NCBI GenBank assembly: GCA_011364985.1
Contig: RDOC01000001.1
Span: 422,630 to 471,486, forward strand
Direction of reading: 5' to 3'
Length of the DNA stretch: 48,857 bases
DNA from: Candidatus Thorarchaeota archaeon
Lineage (GTDB): Archaea > Asgardarchaeota > Thorarchaeia > Thorarchaeales > Thorarchaeaceae
Below the pieces are notes generated by a model that had not been told where the DNA came from, searched no databases, and was given only the letters and a program-made list of their open reading frames with translations. Shown in pieces: positions 22,589 through 31,061 of the stretch. Each line of letters starts with the position of its first letter. Position 1 is the stretch's first letter. The position numbers were made by a program, and so were the translations under genes.

Positions 22589-24121
22589 CTATTCTTCAAG
22601 AATAGAGCCTGTCACAGCTTCCACACATTTGATGATATGCCCAGTTCGAATCATGCTTTGAATGGAAGAGATATCATCATGAAGCGGTCGGTCATTCTGT
22701 ATCATCGGAACGACTTCTCGAATGCTGCTCATGGCGGCTGTGATTGGCTGAGAGGGGGCCAGGGGTGAAAGAAGGTCAATACCTTGTGATGCACATAGGT
22801 ATTCAATGGCAATAACATTCTCTGCATTTTGAAGAATTTGCATGGCCTTTCGAGCTGCAATAGTGCCCATACTGACGTGATCTTCCTGATCGGCACTTGT
22901 TGGAATGGAGTCGACACTTGCTGGATGAGCAAGTACCTTGTTTTCAGAAACTAGGGATGCTGCAGTATACTGAGCAATCATCAAACCGGACTCAAGCCCG
23001 CCTTCAGTTGTCAGGAAAGGAGGAAGACCACTCAGGTGAGCATTGACAAGTCGGTTAATTCTGCGCTCCGATATGTTCGCAATCTCGGAGATGACTATTC
23101 CCAAGAGGTCCATAGCAATCGCTATTGGCTGACCGTGAAAGTTGCCACCTGAGAGGATCTCCTTTTCATCGGCAAAGACCAGTGGATTGTCAGTTGCGGA
23201 GTTAATCTCGATTTCAAGGACAAATCTAGCATAGCGTATGGAGTCAAGTGAAGCGCCGAGAACTTGAGGAATACAGCGGAGAGAATAGGCGTCCTGCACT
23301 TTCCCACAGTTCTCATGAGACTTGTTAATCTCACTGTCGCGCAGGATGTCCAGCATTGTTCTAGCAATGTCAAGTTGGCCCTCATGCCGGCGGGTCATGT
23401 GAATCCTCTCATCAAATGCAGTTCTGGTTCCTCTCAAGGCTTCCAAGCTCATAGCTGAGGCAACAATTGCGTTCCGTACAAGTGTTAAGGCATCATGAAC
23501 AACAAGACAACCAACAGAACTCATAGGTTGAGTCCCGTTAATCAAAGCCACCCCCTCCTTGGCTTCAAGACTGATAGGGGTGATTTGTGCACTCTGCATA
23601 GCTTCGGCGCCACTGTAAATGGTCCCTTTGTATGATGCCCGCCCTTCTCCAATTAGAACTAAAGCCATATGCGCAAGAGGAGCTAAATCTCCACTTGACC
23701 CAACAGAGCCTTGTTGTGGCACAATGGGAACAACATCCTTGTTGAGCATCTCGATTAGAGCTTCAATTACTTCTAGGCGTACTCCAGAATATCCCTTAGC
23801 CAATGCATTAGCTCTGAGTAGCATCATACCACGAACAACTTCTTCACTGAAGGGCGGACCAACTCCTGCACTATGACTTCTTATCAGATTTACCTGCAGT
23901 CGGGCCAAATCATTTGGGCTGATTGATACGTTGGACAGGTCTCCAAAGCCAGTGTTCACTCCATAGACAATCTTACCTTCAGCTAATGTAGACTCAACCA
24001 CATCTCGACTGGCAAGGATTCCATCCAAGGCGGCCTCCGCGAGTTCTACTGATTTCTTATGTCGCGAAACCTGCACTACTTCATCAATCGTAAGATGTTC
24101 GCCGTCGATAACAACTGTCAT
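22589..24121 (-). CDS. hutH: Histidine ammonia-lyase with Ser-Ser-Gly cofactor triad
   Basis: Deaminates histidine to urocanate. Family landmarks: VYGVNTGFGDLSN, NLIRSHSAGVG, GSVGSSGDLAPLAHMAL (residues ~140-156), VQDAYSLRCIPQVLGA, SGGNFHGQPIA and ADQEDHVSMG. In nearly all lyases the autocatalytic MIO cofactor forms from Ala-Ser-Gly; here the codons TCA AGT GGA give Ser-Ser-Gly. The central Ser and the Gly are kept, so cyclisation is still plausible. 510 residues is family-typical. ATG start. It is upstream of no hut gene on its strand; hutU lies beyond a GNAT gene. Confidence 0.95.
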   Translation of the reverse strand: MTVVIDGEHLTIDEVVQVSRHKKSVELAEAALDGILASRDVVESTLAEGKIVYGVNTGFGDLSNVSISPNDLARLQVNLIRSHSAGVGPPFSEEVVRGMMLLRANALAKGYSGVRLEVIEALIEMLNKDVVPIVPQQGSVGSSGDLAPLAHMALVLIGEGRASYKGTIYSGAEAMQSAQITPISLEAKEGVALINGTQPMSSVGCLVVHDALTLVRNAIVASAMSLEALRGTRTAFDERIHMTRRHEGQLDIARTMLDILRDSEINKSHENCGKVQDAYSLRCIPQVLGASLDSIRYARFVLEIEINSATDNPLVFADEKEILSGGNFHGQPIAIAMDLLGIVISEIANISERRINRLVNAHLSGLPPFLTTEGGLESGLMIAQYTAASLVSENKVLAHPASVDSIPTSADQEDHVSMGTIAARKAMQILQNAENVIAIEYLCASQGIDLLSPLAPSQPITAAMSSIREVVPMIQNDRPLHDDISSIQSMIRTGHIIKCVEAVTGSILEE

Positions 24122-24218
24122 TATTGCCGCCCTCGAAGATTAGCGTCAGGTTTCTGTGAGCTGTCTATGCTTTAGCAGTTATGGTTCCAAAGAATTCGGC
24201 ATTTACAAGCTAGTGGCT

Positions 24219-25178
24219 TCATGATAGGTATTTGTGCATAAAGAAATCAGTGAATTCGTATCCGACTTTTCGAAGTGCTTGAATTAGCTCTTCTCGTTTT
24301 GCGTGAATGAAGATTGCCATTGTAGTCAAATACTGACTCTTAGCCCAAATTTCCATTTGGCGCAGAAGTGGAAGTGCACCTTGGTCCCAGTCGAAATCGG
24401 GATTGATTTCTAGGTCAAGAATCCAAGCAGCCCCGTCATACTCCTTTCCAAATACGAGCCCCAGTAGAGTTGTATCTTCATCGCCAATTACATAGGTTGC
24501 ATAGCTCGAATCCATGAGATCTGGTCGAGGGCTGAATTTTGGATAGAGCGACTGAATCTCGGATTGCTCCGAGTCATTGCTCACTCCCACAATGCTGGAG
24601 AAGCGCTGTGCTCTCCATTTGTAATACGAGCCCAATATCCTCTTTGATTGAGGCGGCATAGGAGTAAGATTCGTAGGGGGCTCTATGCCAGATTTTGAAA
24701 CAGGTTTTCGCAGAACATATGCAAAATCCTTGTAACCCAAGGACAGGTACAACTTCCGCGCCACGTCCAACAAGTAATCGGTATGGAGACCTATTCTGCC
24801 GAGACCTCTTGCGCGCGCCCAGTCTTCGACTCTGATCATGAGTCGCCGTCCGAGTCCGTACCCTCTGAATTCCTGCAGGACTTCCACATCATAGACCCAA
24901 GCCATTTCTTCATCTGCCTTGTCCCACGTGTCGTTTTCTTCACGAAGACCAACCCAAATTGCTCCACAGAACACATTCTCATAGTCTTGGGCGACAAAAA
25001 GCATAACATCGAAATCAAAGAAATCAACCTTGGAGAGATCCTCTCGGTGCTTCTCGAAGAGATCCTCATCGCTATCAGTGCTACCGACATAGAATTTCTC
25101 CTTGAATAGAGGGAAACATGCATGGTAGTAGTTCAGAAGATCTTCCTGAGACTCCGCTGGTCGAATGATGAACTCCAT
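24219..25178 (-). CDS. Tandem GNAT acetyltransferase
   Basis: Two GNAT folds in one chain. The first (1-165) is complete: VYDVEVLQEFRGYGLGRRLM holds the acetyl-CoA loop RGYGLG, and ARKLYLSLGYKDFAY is the usual ending. The second (~185-319) keeps the strand order (LLGLVFGKEYDGAAWILDLE, GALPLLRQMEIWAKS, ALRKVGYEFTDFFMHKYL) but its loop is degenerate, so it may be structural. The substrate is unknown. It sits between hutU and hutH on the same strand, but nothing ties it to histidine use. Confidence 0.85.
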   Translation of the reverse strand: MEFIIRPAESQEDLLNYYHACFPLFKEKFYVGSTDSDEDLFEKHREDLSKVDFFDFDVMLFVAQDYENVFCGAIWVGLREENDTWDKADEEMAWVYDVEVLQEFRGYGLGRRLMIRVEDWARARGLGRIGLHTDYLLDVARKLYLSLGYKDFAYVLRKPVSKSGIEPPTNLTPMPPQSKRILGSYYKWRAQRFSSIVGVSNDSEQSEIQSLYPKFSPRPDLMDSSYATYVIGDEDTTLLGLVFGKEYDGAAWILDLEINPDFDWDQGALPLLRQMEIWAKSQYLTTMAIFIHAKREELIQALRKVGYEFTDFFMHKYLS

Positions 25179-25250
25179 GGTGGGATTGCACTCCTGCGAT
25201 AGCAGAGGAACGTGTAATGATAAGCCTCTGCTTTGCAGCAGAAGCAGTCT

Positions 25251-26657
25251 TTATCCTATGATCTTCTTCCGAACCAGTTCCTCCAAATAATCGTCCTCTG
25301 GAATGTAAGGCAGGGTTATTTGGCCTCTTTTTCCCATTCTCTTGTTCCATTCAATCACAGCTTCCACGGCATGGTCATTTCGAGCCCAAGCACGTCTAGC
25401 CACGCCACTCATTACATCCCAGTCTAATGCAGATCTTATGATATTGTCAACCCGATCACTTCCATCGAGAACAAGCCCAAATCCGCCATTGATTGCTTTG
25501 CCTATCCCTACACCACCCCCATTTGATAGAACGCAGAGAGTCATTCCTCTTGCTGCATTTCCTGCCCAGCACTGATGAGACATGTCGCTGGAGATATTAC
25601 TTCCATCTAGTATGTTTGCAGTTTCTCTAAAGGGCGAATCTGTTCCACCTGTATCATGGTGGTCCCTTCCAAGCATTATTGGCCCTATCTTACCCTCGCG
25701 TACGCTTTTGTTGAACTTGAGTGCAATCTTAACACGACCCTCTACATCTGCATAAAGTATCCTTGCTTGTGAGCCGACGACCAAGGCGTTCTTCTCAGCG
25801 TCCCGAATCCAGACATAGTTGTCTCGGTCTTGCCCTCGCCTTGTGGGATCTATACAGGACATGGCGATACTGTCAGTCTCTATGAGATCCTTGTGCTCCC
25901 CGCTCAGACAGATCCATCTAAAAGGACCGTAGCCATAATCGAAACACACAGGGCCCATGATGTGTTCGACATACGATGGAAAAATGAATCCATCATCTGT
26001 GGTTTTACCATTCCTCGCAATACTCGTAGCTCCAGCATCAAAGACCGCCTTCATGAAGCTGTTGCCGTAGTCCCAGAAGTGTGTCCCTTGAGCAGTTACT
26101 TTCCGTATTAAATCAAATTGCAGACGAAGGGATTCATCGACCTTGTTCTTGAACTCTGCACGATCCCTTCTGAGTAGCTCCCTTCCCTGTTCAAAGCTCA
26201 ATCCTTGAGGTGTATATCCGCCATTGTATACATCATGGCATGAGGTCTGGTCGGAGGAGAGTTCGATAGGAATCTCATGTCTTGCTACATAATCCCAAGC
26301 ATCGACGATGTTGCCGTAATAGCCAATAGAAACAGTATCACCACTCTCGCGAAATTCCTTCACCCATTCGAAGATCTCATCGAGATCATCAGAAGAGCGA
26401 TTGAGCCATCCTTGTTTGCTTCGTGTTTCTATTCTGCTCTTGTCCACTTCTGCAATAATCCCAATGCCCCCTGCAATCTCAACTGCCTTTGCTTGGGCAC
26501 CACTCATCCCTCCAAGACCGGAACTAAGGAAGACCTTTCCACTCAGATCCTTGTCATCTGGAATACCGAGGTAGAGACGACCTGCATTCAGTAACGTCAG
26601 ATAGGTTCCGTGAACAATCCCCTGCGGGCCAATGTACATCCAACCACCTGCAGTCAT
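25251..26657 (-). CDS. hutU: Urocanate hydratase, C-terminal portion of a split gene
   Basis: Residues 1-468 cover the NAD-binding and C-terminal parts of urocanase. It begins MTAGGWMYIGPQGIVHGTYL, with FLSSGLGGMSGAQAKA, AEVDKSRIETR, the substrate region DQTSCHDVYNGGYTPQG, HIMGPVCFDYGYGPFRW, GGVGIGKAINGGFGLVLDG and a late GRDHHDTGG. Its first Met is the Met of the conserved YGQM motif and is therefore internal in normal urocanases. No Shine-Dalgarno precedes it. The N-terminal portion is at 26669-27304; together they make ~674 residues, as in long-form urocanases. Confidence 0.93.
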   Translation of the reverse strand: MTAGGWMYIGPQGIVHGTYLTLLNAGRLYLGIPDDKDLSGKVFLSSGLGGMSGAQAKAVEIAGGIGIIAEVDKSRIETRSKQGWLNRSSDDLDEIFEWVKEFRESGDTVSIGYYGNIVDAWDYVARHEIPIELSSDQTSCHDVYNGGYTPQGLSFEQGRELLRRDRAEFKNKVDESLRLQFDLIRKVTAQGTHFWDYGNSFMKAVFDAGATSIARNGKTTDDGFIFPSYVEHIMGPVCFDYGYGPFRWICLSGEHKDLIETDSIAMSCIDPTRRGQDRDNYVWIRDAEKNALVVGSQARILYADVEGRVKIALKFNKSVREGKIGPIMLGRDHHDTGGTDSPFRETANILDGSNISSDMSHQCWAGNAARGMTLCVLSNGGGVGIGKAINGGFGLVLDGSDRVDNIIRSALDWDVMSGVARRAWARNDHAVEAVIEWNKRMGKRGQITLPYIPEDDYLEELVRKKIIG

Positions 26658-26686
26658 CTTTGCGGGACTCAGCGTGGTGCTAGAGC
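26658..26686 (-). other. 29-nt hairpin insertion interrupting hutU
   Basis: Exactly 29 bases separate the codons for NYGQ from MTAGGW. Deleting them restores an uninterrupted urocanase frame with no lost residue. On the minus strand the insert, with the preceding G, folds as GG, CTC, bulged T, AGC, loop ACCAC, GCT, GAG, bulged T, CC: eight pairs with one single-base bulge on each side. It contains a TGA in the hutU frame. The edges share AG (CAG before, AAG at its end), so its exact limits can slide two bases. Confidence 0.85.
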
Positions 26687-27304
26687 CTGTCCGTAATTCG
26701 TGACGCCGAGGGAGGATGCCTTGCGAAACATCTCTGGAGTATCAAACATCCCGACCATTAGTCCATTTGTCGAGATTACTCGAGGGGCATTCCTATGAGA
26801 GGGAAATAACCCCAAAGGATGACCCGAATTGACGGCCAGAGTCTGCTCTTCATCCATTGTCTGCAGATACTTCATAATAAGCTGATACTGCATCCAATTC
26901 TGGCAGACTTGGCCTGATTCACCATATGTCACGAGTTCGTAGGGATAGAGTGCAACATCAAAATCCAAGTTATTGTCTATCATCAATTGAATTGCTCTTG
27001 CCTCAAGAATTCCCTTATATTCGTCAATGGATCTTGCTTTAATTCGCCCTTGAGACCTGAACCGGTATCCATAGATTCGACCCCTTGTTACTAGCTCATT
27101 CAGAAATTCTGGTGCAAGTCGTTCATGAAGGCTGTCTGGGACATAACGCAGGGCATTCTTTAGAGCGACTACGGTTTCTGATTGAGTCAGGTTGTAACCT
27201 CTATCTGGTGCTCTCCGTATTCCAGACTCGAACTCCGGATCAGGAGGAAGTTCAGATGAGAGTTTTATATTCATTACATCAGAAATACTAGTCAATAGCA
27301 ACAC
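26669..27304 (-). CDS. hutU: Urocanate hydratase, N-terminal portion of a split gene
   Basis: Residues 1-206 match the start of long-form urocanase: PPDPEFESGIRRAPDRGYNL, ALKNALRYVPDSLHERLAPE, MVTYGESGQVCQNWMQYQL-like text (LVTYGESGQVCQNWMQYQL), SGHPLGLFPSHRNAPRVIST and SLGVTNYGQ. The last five codons (ALAPR) and the TGA lie in the 29-nt insertion. The start may be ATG 27274 (MNIKLSSELPP) rather than TTG 27304. Urocanase hydrates urocanate to imidazolone propionate, linking hutH and hutI. It could work only if the halves associate or the insert is skipped or removed. Confidence 0.93.
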   Translation of the reverse strand: MLLLTSISDVMNIKLSSELPPDPEFESGIRRAPDRGYNLTQSETVVALKNALRYVPDSLHERLAPEFLNELVTRGRIYGYRFRSQGRIKARSIDEYKGILEARAIQLMIDNNLDFDVALYPYELVTYGESGQVCQNWMQYQLIMKYLQTMDEEQTLAVNSGHPLGLFPSHRNAPRVISTNGLMVGMFDTPEMFRKASSLGVTNYGQALAPR

Positions 27305-27647
27305 CGCCTGATTTCAACTGGTTTGTTGTCAATCAAGCATAAAACGATTTCAGTCGTCGTGTCTCTTCTTAGATTCGGAAGTAGACCTACGTTTCAAACA
27401 ACCACTAGCTGAACTTGGTGATATTCCAAGTTCTCTCCAAAGAAAGTCATCATTAAGAATGTTGTAGCTTGATAATAGGGAGAGAAGAAAAAGTGATACC
27501 TTGGTAACGACGAGCAGAAAAAGACAAGGCAGCAAGTAGAGAATCGGGCGATTAGGAAGAGAGAATCTGCCGTTTTCTGAATCACAAGCTGCGGAAATGG
27601 TACGAGAGAGCTACCTGACCGGGAAATCAGAATTCAGATATACCCTT
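27305..27647. other. Gene-free interval upstream of hutU
   Basis: About 340 bases with no gene I would defend. Two overlapping minus-strand frames of ~61-63 codons are hydrophobic at one end but have unlike codon use and no ribosome-binding site. No terminator with a T-run was seen. Confidence 0.4.
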
Positions 27648-28061
27648 TCATAATGTTGGGCTCTGTTTTGATGAGCAATCAGGGGGACATAGCTTCTGAA
27701 ACACTGAAAGATCAACCGCCTTTCCAAAGATTCTAGAGGCGGTCCAGAGACAATCCTGGCGAAACGCATCGAGAGTGAAGCCAATGGATCTCAATTCTTT
27801 CAGATAGTAGAGATGACTAATAGCTCCATCCAATAGCTCTTCAGCAGAAGTCTCACCATTCCCACCTGCAAGGTCTCTTGGAAGCGAAGATTCAACCTCG
27901 ATTGTAATATCTGAAGAGATTTTGGTACGGATCACCAAAATACGAACCCAACTATCCTCGAAGAGAATTGAAACAGCTTCGCCAGCTTCATTAAAGTCTG
28001 AGGACGCTACTTGAGATATCAATTTTGTGTATTTTGTTTTCAGTATTGTCGCCTGTTTCAT
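27648..28061 (-). CDS. Unknown small protein, operon partner of a winged-helix regulator
   Basis: A 137-residue soluble protein. Helix-strand alternation (GEAVSILFEDSWVRILVIRTK, then DITIEVESSLP, then AEELLDGAISHLYYLKELRSIGF) suggests an alpha/beta fold; the end has a Cys-rich KLCPPDCSSK. No family is recognised. ATG 28061 is chosen over the longer frame from 28088 because AAAGGA lies five bases upstream. It follows the wHTH gene on the same strand by 84 bases. Confidence 0.6.
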   Translation of the reverse strand: MKQATILKTKYTKLISQVASSDFNEAGEAVSILFEDSWVRILVIRTKISSDITIEVESSLPRDLAGGNGETSAEELLDGAISHLYYLKELRSIGFTLDAFRQDCLWTASRIFGKAVDLSVFQKLCPPDCSSKQSPTL

Positions 28062-28144
28062 TTCATTCCTTTCCCCTCGTTTGATCAACTACTGAGAAAT
28101 TCACCATGGTTCGATACAGACACCGCCAAGAACAGGAGGTTTTC

Positions 28145-28399
28145 CTATACCTGTATTGGGCTGTACCTCATGAATACTGCACGAAGTTTTTCTTGGTCAA
28201 CAACATACAACGGGCGACGCATATCATTGAGATTGGGAATTCTTCGACAGACATTCCAAGACAGCAGCTTCTTGAGAGCGAAAGTCACAGTCCGAAGGGG
28301 GATCTCTGCCGTTCGGCTGATATCTCTTGGGGCCATTGGACCGTTCGATTTCAAGGCATCAATCACTAGAAGTGTGCTTTTGGGAGGCTCGCCAATCAT
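28145..28399 (-). CDS. Winged-helix DNA-binding protein
   Basis: An 84-residue wHTH: LLVIDALKSNGPMAPRDISR is helices 1-2, EIPLRTVTFALKKLLSWNVCRRI is the recognition helix and following helix, and RRPLYVVDQEKL is the wing. It resembles MarR/TrmB-like archaeal single-domain regulators. It probably regulates itself and the downstream gene at 27648-28061. ATG start. Confidence 0.8.
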   Translation of the reverse strand: MIGEPPKSTLLVIDALKSNGPMAPRDISRTAEIPLRTVTFALKKLLSWNVCRRIPNLNDMRRPLYVVDQEKLRAVFMRYSPIQV

Positions 28400-28739
28400 T
28401 CTTCATTCACATCATTTCATTTTTCGTAGGTATTATGTGAGGAGCAGGGCGTGCATTTATGTCATGCAACATTAGACAGGAGAGAGAACTAGGAAGAGAG
28501 AGAATTGAAGCGATTTCTTGAGTAGGATATGATTCAATCATGATTGTGTCAATTCCAATTGGCTTAATGAATCTCCTATTACTATGACATAGCAATAGCT
28601 TCTCATACCTAGTCTAGCATTTGCACAGACTGAATATCTATTCACGGGACATGGTTGGTTCATATTCCTGCGCCGGGGCTCTCAAAACCGGAGAATTCTG
28701 AACCAGTTGCTTCGGTTTTGAAGCAATAGATGCTGATCA
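28400..28739. other. Gene-free interval with alternative hairpins after the phosphatase gene
   Basis: About 340 bases between two minus-strand genes, with no coding frame that I can support. Near its right end are two mutually exclusive stems listed separately (28682-28726). Confidence 0.5.
28682..28726 (-). terminator. Two competing hairpins downstream of the histidine phosphatase gene
   Basis: TTGCTTC (28707-28713) pairs with GAAGCAA (28720-28726) around a six-base loop, a terminator-like stem 13 bases after the phosphatase stop. Alternatively CGGTTTTGA (28713-28721) pairs perfectly with TCAAAACCG (28682-28690). The two stems share bases and cannot form together. Confidence 0.45.
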
Positions 28740-29324
28740 CTAGACAATGATGTCTTTGATGATATTCTTGTTTTCAACAATGCCCCAGCTACAAAAGCGC
28801 AGTTTTTTCCATCGCTCATAGACAGCTTCGATTTGACCAAGGGCCTTTGCGAAGTATATGGAGAGGACCAATCCGTGCGAAACAATCAGAATGGGGGCGT
28901 TCAAGTTTTCATTGTCGATTTGTCTGATTGCCTGCAAGAATCTTTCATGAGCGCTTTGTGCAGATTCCCAATTATGTACACTGCAGTGCGGATTGGCTAA
29001 TGTGGTTTCTACCGCTTTAAAGTAATCATCAGAAGAGAGAGAGGACCCCTTGTCACGGTTGAGCTCATTGAGAAGCGAAGTAGCTACTATTTCCTCTTCA
29101 GAAGATGACAGGAAGAATTCAGCTGTTTGAATGGCTTTTCTTTCCTCTGAAGAGTAGATGCGATCAAAGCCCAGACCAATTGAAGCCCTCGCGGCTTTCG
29201 CTTGCCTAATACCTTCTTCAGATAGCACCCATGAACTCGCCGGTAAGCGTGAATCGATCTGTGTATGTGCGTGTCTTAGAAGGTAAAGTGTATTGTTCCG
29301 CACCATAATTGTTTCAACTGCCAT
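28740..29324 (-). CDS. Histidine phosphatase (phosphoglycerate mutase-like) superfamily protein
   Basis: The catalytic RHA/G motif is TLYLLRHAHTQID (His at residue ~18), followed by LSEEGIRQAKAA, then FDRIYSSEERKAIQTAEF, and the second catalytic His in ILIVSHGLVLSIY. This is the broad-specificity phosphatase branch rather than glycolytic mutase. The substrate is unknown. ATG 29324 or ATG 29306; neither has a good ribosome-binding site. Divergent from the TPR protein. Confidence 0.9.
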   Translation of the reverse strand: MAVETIMVRNNTLYLLRHAHTQIDSRLPASSWVLSEEGIRQAKAARASIGLGFDRIYSSEERKAIQTAEFFLSSSEEEIVATSLLNELNRDKGSSLSSDDYFKAVETTLANPHCSVHNWESAQSAHERFLQAIRQIDNENLNAPILIVSHGLVLSIYFAKALGQIEAVYERWKKLRFCSWGIVENKNIIKDIIV

Positions 29325-29432
29325 TAGTCCATAAAAGCGGATAGCTTCTTTGTCTTAAAGGAGAAATCAATGAACCTCTGCATTTATCAAAGGATAGGGG
29401 ATTTGTTAGATTAGCAATGAGAGTGGCATAGA

Positions 29433-30116
29433 ATGGTCAAGGATGATGCACGTATTCTTGAACAGATTAGGCAGGTGGAGGAAGAAATCGAATCTACTAT
29501 GTGGTCCTGTCGCAACAAGGAAGATTACCAAGCTGAAATCAGGGCTTATCAAGAGGTCAAAGAGAAACTGGAGGGGTATAAGAAACTCCCAGAGAACATT
29601 GAAAAAGAACGTGATCGTGTTCTGTCATATTGTCTAATGAGGCTAGATGAAGCCTTATCCAATTCTGGGGAAAACGCTAATGCGATTGAAAGAGCGATAT
29701 ATGCTCTTGAAGTTGCCAAGAGATCAAAGGATGCGGTTCAGATAGCCCGCTGCCATCTGGCTCTTGGAATCAGACTGTTGAATAGGGGAAAGATCTCAGA
29801 GGCAGAAAAGAATTGGAGATACGTATTCAAGCTAGCTGAGAAACGAAAAGAAGACAACGACATGCGTCAGGTCTTAGGATGGACACTTTTTGCGCAGGCG
29901 CATGTTGTGAACAGCAAGTCGCTCTATAATCAGGCATATGAACTCCTTCTTAGGGCAAGGGAAATCCTGGCCGATATCGAAAACTATGCGGGTCTTGCAG
30001 CCATTTATAAGCTGCTTGCTCAAGTTTGCTCTTCTCTGGGTCATGACGAGGAAGCTGAAATCTCTCGTAAGCTGGCAGCAGAATACGATGCAAAAGCTTC
30101 CAGCCAGTACCAGTAG
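29433..30116 (+). CDS. TPR-like helical repeat protein with N-terminal coiled coil
   Basis: Residues 1-60 form a charged coiled coil (ILEQIRQVEEEIESTM, YQEVKEKLEGYKKL). Residues ~75-220 contain about four helix-turn-helix repeats of TPR type (ARCHLALGIRLLNRGKISEA, GWTLFAQAHVVNSKSLYNQA, AIYKLLAQVCSSLGHDEEAE). It is a soluble scaffold with no catalytic motif. ATG start. Immediately downstream is a decayed VOC-family frame. Confidence 0.8.
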   Translation: MVKDDARILEQIRQVEEEIESTMWSCRNKEDYQAEIRAYQEVKEKLEGYKKLPENIEKERDRVLSYCLMRLDEALSNSGENANAIERAIYALEVAKRSKDAVQIARCHLALGIRLLNRGKISEAEKNWRYVFKLAEKRKEDNDMRQVLGWTLFAQAHVVNSKSLYNQAYELLLRAREILADIENYAGLAAIYKLLAQVCSSLGHDEEAEISRKLAAEYDAKASSQYQ

Positions 30117-30134
30117 TCTCAAGGAGAAAGGCAA

Positions 30135-30329
30135 TTGGCAGGATTGGTGTTCTTCGGACTTGAGAACCTAAGGGCAATAGTGAAGTTCTACACAGACAGA
30201 CTTGGAATGAGAATCTGACTGGAACAAGAAGACATGGCCTTGGAATTCCAAACCTTCTTGTATGGTTTGCAGCCCATAGAAGTCGAATCATTTCTCAACT
30301 TGTCAATGGAACGAAAGGAAGCGCCATAG
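30135..30329 (+). pseudogene. Decayed VOC (glyoxalase-like) gene
   Basis: From TTG 30135, with AGGAG eight bases upstream, the frame reads LVFFGLENLRAIVKFYTDRL then GMRI, the typical opening of glyoxalase/dioxygenase (VOC) proteins. TGA (30216-30218) interrupts it. The same frame continues LEQEDMALEFQTFLYGLQPI to TAG 30327. The rest of the domain is missing, so this is a truncated, stop-interrupted relic. Confidence 0.6.
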
Positions 30330-30353
30330 GATAAGTTGACCTATTATGATAGA

Positions 30354-30944
30354 TTAGACTGCAACGAAACCGCTGTTCTCGCTCTTCCATCCGAGTTTCT
30401 TCGCCTTCTTGAAGGCTTCATTTGAGTCCTTATACTTGCCAATAAGCCATAAGAGGAGTCGTAGCTGGTTCCATAGGTCGGGATCATCAGGGTTGGACCC
30501 TATTTGGGTTCGAATGCCCTTTTCAATTGCCTTGTACCGCTTTTTCTCACGTTTGCGCTCTTCCATTGCTTGTTCAAGCACATTTCTAATATGATCAGAA
30601 GAACGAATTAGACGGTACGAGAGGAATTCCTTTGGAGCGCCCTTAATTGCCGAGTTGATTGCTGAAGTTGGAGTGTCAGCTACACGGCACAATTCCCCCT
30701 CAATGAGCATCTGTTCACATCCGCCTCTCATGAACTCAAGCAGGGACTCCAATTGAATGGTAACTGGATGGTCAGGGCCTAAATGGTCGCTCGCCTGAGT
30801 CCACTCAAAGTAGACCACTTCTCTTCCAACCATATCAAGTACGCTCGGTGTGCAGCCAATTTTCTTCAAATCGGCAATGAGATTCCTGACTGTGTATGCA
30901 TCTCGGTCAGTCAGCTTTGATTCCTTTCGAGACATACTCCTCAC
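30354..30944 (-). CDS. Unknown protein with C-terminal TPR-like helices
   Basis: The N-terminal ~110 residues (YTVRNLIADLKKIGCTPSVL, FMRGGCEQMLIEGEL) match nothing I know. The end carries a basic helix (EQAMEERKREKKRYKAIE) and a TPR unit (DPDLWNQLRLLLWLIGKYKD, then NEAFKKAKKLG). Soluble. GTG 30944 or ATG 30935 may be the start; GAGGAG lies just before the latter. Convergent with the VOC relic. Confidence 0.7.
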   Translation of the reverse strand: MRSMSRKESKLTDRDAYTVRNLIADLKKIGCTPSVLDMVGREVVYFEWTQASDHLGPDHPVTIQLESLLEFMRGGCEQMLIEGELCRVADTPTSAINSAIKGAPKEFLSYRLIRSSDHIRNVLEQAMEERKREKKRYKAIEKGIRTQIGSNPDDPDLWNQLRLLLWLIGKYKDSNEAFKKAKKLGWKSENSGFVAV

Positions 30945-31061
30945 ACGCCAAAAACAGTATAGTAACTACGACGGCATTCTGATAAATAATCTGCATATGT
31001 ATCGGACGCTATTACTACATGCACATGGGTCAATATACCAGTCCTGAATTATTCACTAGCA

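Noticed and set aside
26650..26700. Archaeal bulge-helix-bulge intron in hutU
   Set aside because: For all three possible boundary registers, the four intron bases after the first bulge do not pair with the expected bases of the downstream exon.
27350..27585. Two overlapping hydrophobic minus-strand frames of 61-63 codons
   Set aside because: No ribosome-binding site, frames overlap one another, and codon use is unlike neighbouring genes.
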